Part shown: one piece after another, positions 6,288 through 10,083 of the stretch
Numbering within the stretch: position 1 is the first letter of the stretch
Layout: each line of letters begins with the position of its first letter
Source: an uncultured Campylobacter sp.
GTDB taxonomy: Bacteria > Campylobacterota > Campylobacteria > Campylobacterales > Campylobacteraceae
Length of the DNA stretch: 10,083 nt
Reading direction: 5' to 3'
Assembly: GCF_938018145.1 (NCBI RefSeq)
Contig: NZ_CALIII010000124.1
Coordinates: 1 to 10,083 of the forward strand
Translations under genes and position numbers: made by a program
The notes under the pieces: generated by a model
What the model was told of the DNA's origin: nothing
Databases searched by the model: none
What the model saw: the letters and a program-made list of their open reading frames with translations, nothing else

Positions 6288-6340
6288 AAATAATCCTTTT
6301 TGGGATTATAGCGTATTTTACAATTTAAGGAGCAAAAAAG
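6288..6340. other. Divergent 53-nt intergenic region
   Basis: This short region serves two genes. On the minus strand it holds the TATAAT and AAGGA of the lipoprotein gene. On the + strand it holds TAAGGAG (6326-6332), which places the GTG at 6341 as the start of the next virion gene with eight bases of spacing. A TACAAT at 6319-6324 could be a + strand -10 box that would restart transcription of the ejection genes after the reverse-strand gene, but it is only a one-base variant of the consensus in AT-rich DNA. Confidence 0.4.
6305..6310 (-). promoter_or_regulatory. -10 box for the lipoprotein gene
   Basis: On the minus strand the sequence reads GCTATAATCC, a perfect TATAAT 17 bases before the lipoprotein ATG. 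Transcription would start about 10 bases before the start codon, and the leader would still contain the AAGGA ribosome site. No convincing -35 is visible, in keeping with Campylobacter-type housekeeping promoters, which lack a conserved -35. Confidence 0.6.
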
Positions 6341-7756
6341 GTGGCGTATTTTAACCCGAATAGAGTAGATTTCAACTACAACACGAACATGATAGATGCG
6401 GTCGGAGCAGTCGGACGCTCCCTTTGGGACATATACAAAGAAAACGTGGCAAAAAACCAAAATCAGATGAAAATCAATGAGACTATGCGGTCGAATTTGG
6501 CTAGTGAGGCGCTAACGGGCGCAAGAGATGCTGAAACGGCTAGACACAATCTGACTACTGAAGCGGAAACGGCGAGCAATAATGCTTTTACGCAGAAATT
6601 CAAGCAAAGCGAGCTAGCCGAAAAAGTAAAAAATTGGAATAACCAAGCTTTGCACTACGCAAATCAAGACAAAATAGGCATGATGAATGCAAATACAAGC
6701 CTATACAATGCCGACACGTCGAGGATGAATGCGAATACGCAGGCGCAGAGGCTAGATTTTGATAAGAACAGACAAAACGATCAAGATTTACAGGACGCGA
6801 TATTGGCGAAATCCAGGGCGAATTTATTAAACGAAACGGATGCCGAGACTGCGGCGCTAATCGGCGTAACTCCACAAAATTTAGAACTCATAAAAAATAA
6901 TTTAAAACAACAAGGCTTTAATGACGAACAAATCGAGCGAGGGATAAATCAGCATATAAGAACGCAAATCGCCTCGCTTGGCGGTACGTATTGGAATAAC
7001 CCGCTATCCCAACAGGAAATCATAGAAACGAGAAAAACAAAAAACCAAGAGGTTGAGGATAGTATTTTGAGCGCAAAATCCTTGCTAAAGGAAAATAGCG
7101 GGCTAAGAGAAAAAATAGGTAAAAAATACGGAGTAGATGTTGGCGCGCTGGATGATGCAAATTTGGACGCCATTTTGCGCAACGAAATGAAGTCGGGCGG
7201 CGGTTTAAACCCGAAAATCATAAGCGCCAGCACGAAAAATTTAAAACCTCTTGCTGACAATATTTCAACGATAAAACTTGCATCTACAATATCAAACATA
7301 GTATCCGACGGGGCACAAAAAGAGACGGGTTGGTTCGGGTTAACTAAGCCTGCTAACTCGGTGGCTCAATTTCTTAATAGCGATAGCCAAGAGGCCACTA
7401 ACGCAAGGGTGGCAATAAACACACTTAGGGCAAAAATGGCAAAAACTGCGCGAAGTAACGCGGTATTGCAGGCGCTCCAAGAGATTATGCCAAAATACGG
7501 CGATCCTTCGACGCAAAATTTTCTATCTACCTTAACGGCTGCGGCGCACCTAGCATATACCGACATAGACGCGGCTATCGCCACTCTCCCAAACGGAGTG
7601 TATAGCGACAACATCGAGGCTGAACTAAAAAATCTAGACGCCCTCTCCGCCAACATAGAACGGCTAACGGGGATAAGTCCTAAGACGCTTGAGCCGGTGC
7701 AGCAACGAGGCGCAAACGGCGGAATGATAGTGAAACAAGGTAGAAACGATTACTAA
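6341..7756 (+). CDS. Putative internal virion / DNA-ejection protein
   Basis: A 471-residue protein that is almost entirely helical and Asn/Ala/Gln-rich, starting at GTG 6341 behind TAAGGAG. The N-terminal stretch DAVGAVGRSLWDIYKENVAK (19-38) is followed by a long polar helical region (40-165). Within that region residues 115-135 are three heptads carrying NA(N/D)T. The central part (170-330) is mixed-charge helices with the conserved-looking turn IASLGGTYWNNPLS (210-223). The C-terminal half has helices rich in Ala/Thr/Leu (NFLSTLTAAAHLAYTDIDAA, 393-412) and a Gly-rich end. There is no signal peptide, no membrane segment and no catalytic motif. Composition, size and position between a small QQ-rich protein and a very large helical protein fit a middle member of a podoviral ejection set (P22 gp20/gp16- or T7 gp15-like by role, not by visible homology). 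The gene is certain; the function is inferred. Confidence 0.6.
   Translation: MAYFNPNRVDFNYNTNMIDAVGAVGRSLWDIYKENVAKNQNQMKINETMRSNLASEALTGARDAETARHNLTTEAETASNNAFTQKFKQSELAEKVKNWNNQALHYANQDKIGMMNANTSLYNADTSRMNANTQAQRLDFDKNRQNDQDLQDAILAKSRANLLNETDAETAALIGVTPQNLELIKNNLKQQGFNDEQIERGINQHIRTQIASLGGTYWNNPLSQQEIIETRKTKNQEVEDSILSAKSLLKENSGLREKIGKKYGVDVGALDDANLDAILRNEMKSGGGLNPKIISASTKNLKPLADNISTIKLASTISNIVSDGAQKETGWFGLTKPANSVAQFLNSDSQEATNARVAINTLRAKMAKTARSNAVLQALQEIMPKYGDPSTQNFLSTLTAAAHLAYTDIDAAIATLPNGVYSDNIEAELKNLDALSANIERLTGISPKTLEPVQQRGANGGMIVKQGRNDY
6680..6745 (+). repeat. Three-heptad coding repeat NA(N/D)T
   Basis: Residues 115-135 of the protein read MNANTSL, YNADTSR, MNANTQA: three seven-residue units with N-A-(N/D)-T in the same position. 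This indicates a helical bundle or coiled coil with polar contacts. The DNA units differ in codon choice (AATGCAAATACA, AATGCCGACACG, AATGCGAATACG), so the repeat is kept at protein level rather than being a fresh duplication. Confidence 0.6.
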
Positions 7757-7765
7757 GGAATAAAA

Positions 7766-10083
7766 ATGCAATTCGTAAATTTAACCGATGAACAAAGAAA
7801 ACAGATAGCTGCCGAGCAGGCAAGTAAAAATATACAGCCTATACCGATGGAAAAAGGTTTGCAAACAGAGATTTTGCCTTTTTCGCTAAATCCGTTAAAA
7901 CTTTTTGGCGGCGTAGCGAGTAATGCAGCCGCAGACGTAGCAGGGGCGGATAGGGATTATCGCGCGGATATTTCAAACGCAAAAAATACGGATGAAATAA
8001 AAAGCGCGGTAAATAACGCTATTTCAAAATTTGATAATGCAAACCCATTGATCTTTGGTGGGGATGACCTTAAAAAGCAAAAGAGCGAGTTTTTAAAAAA
8101 TGTCTCAAACTCTATCAGGCAAAGTAAACTAGCTGACGGGCTAAGCGAGTATAACGGCAATTTGTATCTACGTAAAGGAGATGAGCTCTTTGATCTTGAC
8201 GACGGGCTGATAAAGCAGATCGGGCGAGTGATGAGAGATAATGCCGGCTCTATGGCGGGTGCGGCATTCGGTATAAAAAAGGGCGGCGGCTTTTTGCAAA
8301 ATATGGCAGGCGGAGCTTTGGGCGCTGCGGGCGGTAGCGGCATAGACCACCTAAATAACTCAAACTACGCAGGACAAGAGGCAAATGCTGCGAATGCGCT
8401 AAAAAAAATGGGCGAAGAAGCTTTATTCTCGGTTGCGGGCGACGCACTAATAGGGGCGGCGGCAAAATATGGCAAACCTACGTTAAATCTAGCAGGCAAG
8501 GTCACGGATAAAATGCCTCTTTTAAATTTTGGTAAACAGGCTATCGAGGGCGTGCCGACGGCAAACGTAAAAGGAGCGATGAAGTCTGCCGAGGCGATAG
8601 CAGGCGACGAGGCCGAAGCAATGCTAAAAAATGCGACAGAAGTAGGCGGATATAAGGTGGACGGCGGCAATATAACCGACCTGCAACTACTAAACCCGAT
8701 AATCAACAAAGCGAAAGATTTTAGCGCAAAAGCCGCACAAAAGCTCCACCTTGACGATGCGGCCGCTGCAATAAACAATACAAGAGGGCTTGATGCCGAG
8801 CGCGAGAAAATCTTAAATTTGGCTCTTAGCGACCGAAAATCCGCCGAACGTCTTTTAAATGCCCTGCGGGGCGATAAAAGCGGACAAGGCGCGAGAAATT
8901 TGGCGAATTTAGCCCAAGAGGACGTTAGCCGTCTACGCGAGATGATAGGGCAAAGCGAGACGACGGACTTAAAAGACGTAGTAGAGCAATACTATAAGGC
9001 GACGAAAGATGATTTTGGGCAAGCCATAGACAATCTTGATGCGTTTAAAAACGGGCAGAAAATCAAACTCTCAGACGACGCGATCGAGCGGATGAAAGAG
9101 GAATACTCGTCAAATTTAAACATTTTCGATAAATCGAGCGATAAAACGCGCGGAGTAATGGACGGATTTAACAGCCTAAAAGGGCGCGAACTGGGCGTAA
9201 AAGAGCTAAACGATCTAAGGGCAAACTACAACAAAGGGCTAAACGAAGTCCTAAACTCTGACAAAAACTCATACGCCACAAAGATAAATTTCGCAAAAGG
9301 CAAAGAGATACTAGAGCAGGCGATGGACGATCTGCTAGGCGACGACGCCGCGCGAGCGTACCTGAAAGAAAACCTAGAAAAATACAAGGATTATAAGGGT
9401 TTTGAAAAAAGCCCGCTTTTTAAAAAGATGACGAATATCGAAAGCTCCACCCAAGACGTAATGAACGCTTTTAGAGATTTGCGCGATACCCAGGGCGGAC
9501 TTTACGATAGATTTATATCAAAGCTAACTCCCGAGCAAGCGCAAAAGTTTGAACTGGCGGCGATAAAGCAGGATTTCGAGGGGGCGCTTGGTAAAACGGG
9601 AACTTTTAACGTGAGAGAGATTTTAAACGGCAAAGAGCTAAACGACGCGCTGAAAAAAACAAATTTTAGAAGCGAGAAAGCAAAAGAGATCGTAAGAGAG
9701 ATAGACAAGCTCGCAAAAGCTAGGGGAAATTTGGCCGAGATTTTTGCCGCGCTGGATAGTAAATTTATTATGCCGACTAGATTTAATAAAGGCATAGCTA
9801 CTACTTTCGGAGGAGCTAGTAAGACCGCATTCGTAAACGCCGTGCGCCAAACGGCGCTAAAATACGTGCCCATGATCGGCGACGACGCGGCGCTGGAATA
9901 CCACCTAAGAGAAGCGGCTAAGGCTATAAAATCGGGAGGCACTCTCGAGGGTTACGCAAAAACGATGGAGAGAAACGGAGCAAGCAAAGAGCAAGCTAAG
10001 GCTTTTATGGGCTTCGTAAAAGAAGCCACCGAGCAAGGAAGCAAATTTGAGCAAACGGGAATAAAGCAAGAAAATAAAACCGT
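7766..10083 (+). CDS. Large internal virion / DNA-ejection protein (3' end outside window)
   Basis: I translated this frame by hand from ATG 7766 (AAGGA at 7755-7759, nine bases after the previous stop) to the window end: 772 residues with no stop codon, so the protein is longer. It begins MQFVNLTDEQRKQIAAEQAS. Residues 161-192 are Gly/Ala-rich (SMAGAAFGIKKGGGFLQNMA and on), followed by LFSVAGDALIGAAAKYG (221-237); these could insert into membranes. From about 250 onward it is highly charged and helical (KEILEQAMDDLLGDDAARAY, 533-552), with FGGASKTAFVNAVRQTALKY near 677-696. No lytic transglycosylase, peptidase or nuclease motif is visible in this part. A very large helical protein with a short Gly/Ala-rich hydrophobic section, last in a set of three, is typical of the biggest podoviral ejection protein, which crosses the host envelope with the DNA. 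An enzymatic C-terminal domain may lie beyond the window. Confidence 0.65.
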   Translation, partial: MQFVNLTDEQRKQIAAEQASKNIQPIPMEKGLQTEILPFSLNPLKLFGGVASNAAADVAGADRDYRADISNAKNTDEIKSAVNNAISKFDNANPLIFGGDDLKKQKSEFLKNVSNSIRQSKLADGLSEYNGNLYLRKGDELFDLDDGLIKQIGRVMRDNAGSMAGAAFGIKKGGGFLQNMAGGALGAAGGSGIDHLNNSNYAGQEANAANALKKMGEEALFSVAGDALIGAAAKYGKPTLNLAGKVTDKMPLLNFGKQAIEGVPTANVKGAMKSAEAIAGDEAEAMLKNATEVGGYKVDGGNITDLQLLNPIINKAKDFSAKAAQKLHLDDAAAAINNTRGLDAEREKILNLALSDRKSAERLLNALRGDKSGQGARNLANLAQEDVSRLREMIGQSETTDLKDVVEQYYKATKDDFGQAIDNLDAFKNGQKIKLSDDAIERMKEEYSSNLNIFDKSSDKTRGVMDGFNSLKGRELGVKELNDLRANYNKGLNEVLNSDKNSYATKINFAKGKEILEQAMDDLLGDDAARAYLKENLEKYKDYKGFEKSPLFKKMTNIESSTQDVMNAFRDLRDTQGGLYDRFISKLTPEQAQKFELAAIKQDFEGALGKTGTFNVREILNGKELNDALKKTNFRSEKAKEIVREIDKLAKARGNLAEIFAALDSKFIMPTRFNKGIATTFGGASKTAFVNAVRQTALKYVPMIGDDAALEYHLREAAKAIKSGGTLEGYAKTMERNGASKEQAKAFMGFVKEATEQGSKFEQTGIKQENKT

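Noticed and set aside
7957..9942. Long minus-strand open frames opposite the last gene (for example 7957-8343, 8365-8778, 9502-9942)
   Set aside because: They are shadows of the + strand reading frame, Ser/Ala/Pro/Phe-rich as expected from the complement, and the + frame is open for its whole length.

Overview
The window reads as the start of the late, virion-assembly region of a temperate tailed phage (prophage) with a podovirus-like plan. The host is probably a Campylobacter or close relative. I infer this from the A-rich coding style (many AAA, ATA, AGA and CTA codons at mid-40s GC by eye), a lone TATAAT -10 box without an obvious -35, and the general look of the proteins. I cannot confirm the species from sequence alone.

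Layout, left to right. (1) Bases 1-1092: the 3' part of a D12-class adenine DNA methylase, then a small VRR-NUC (PD-(D/E)XK) nuclease. (2) Bases 1092-2916: small and large terminase subunits, the DNA-packaging motor. (3) Bases 2928-3227: a small helix-turn-helix protein of unknown role. (4) Bases 3217-4782: the portal protein. (5) Bases 4700-4960: a small acidic protein whose start lies 83 nt inside the portal gene. (6) Bases 4953-5567: an acidic, Pro/Glu-rich scaffold-like protein. (7) Bases 5578-5970: a small glycine-rich, then glutamine-rich helical protein. (8) Bases 5964-6287, opposite strand: a small lipoprotein with its own promoter. (9) Bases 6341-7756 and 7766 to the window end: two large helical proteins that look like internal virion (DNA-ejection) proteins; the second is cut by the window end after 772 residues.

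All genes but one are on the + strand. They are packed with spacings from an 83-nt overlap to 11 nt, mostly with good Shine-Dalgarno sites, as expected of one late transcript. The exception is the lipoprotein, which breaks the operon between two ejection-type genes and looks like a moron (an added gene carrying its own expression signals). Such lipoproteins in other phages act in lysogenic conversion or superinfection exclusion; here that is inference.

Two points stand out. No major capsid protein is visible where it would be expected, directly after the scaffold-like gene. The reverse-strand lipoprotein is the best candidate for an undescribed accessory function. Every stretch longer than about 60 bases is covered by a gene; I saw no tRNA, rRNA, CRISPR array, insertion sequence or attachment site.
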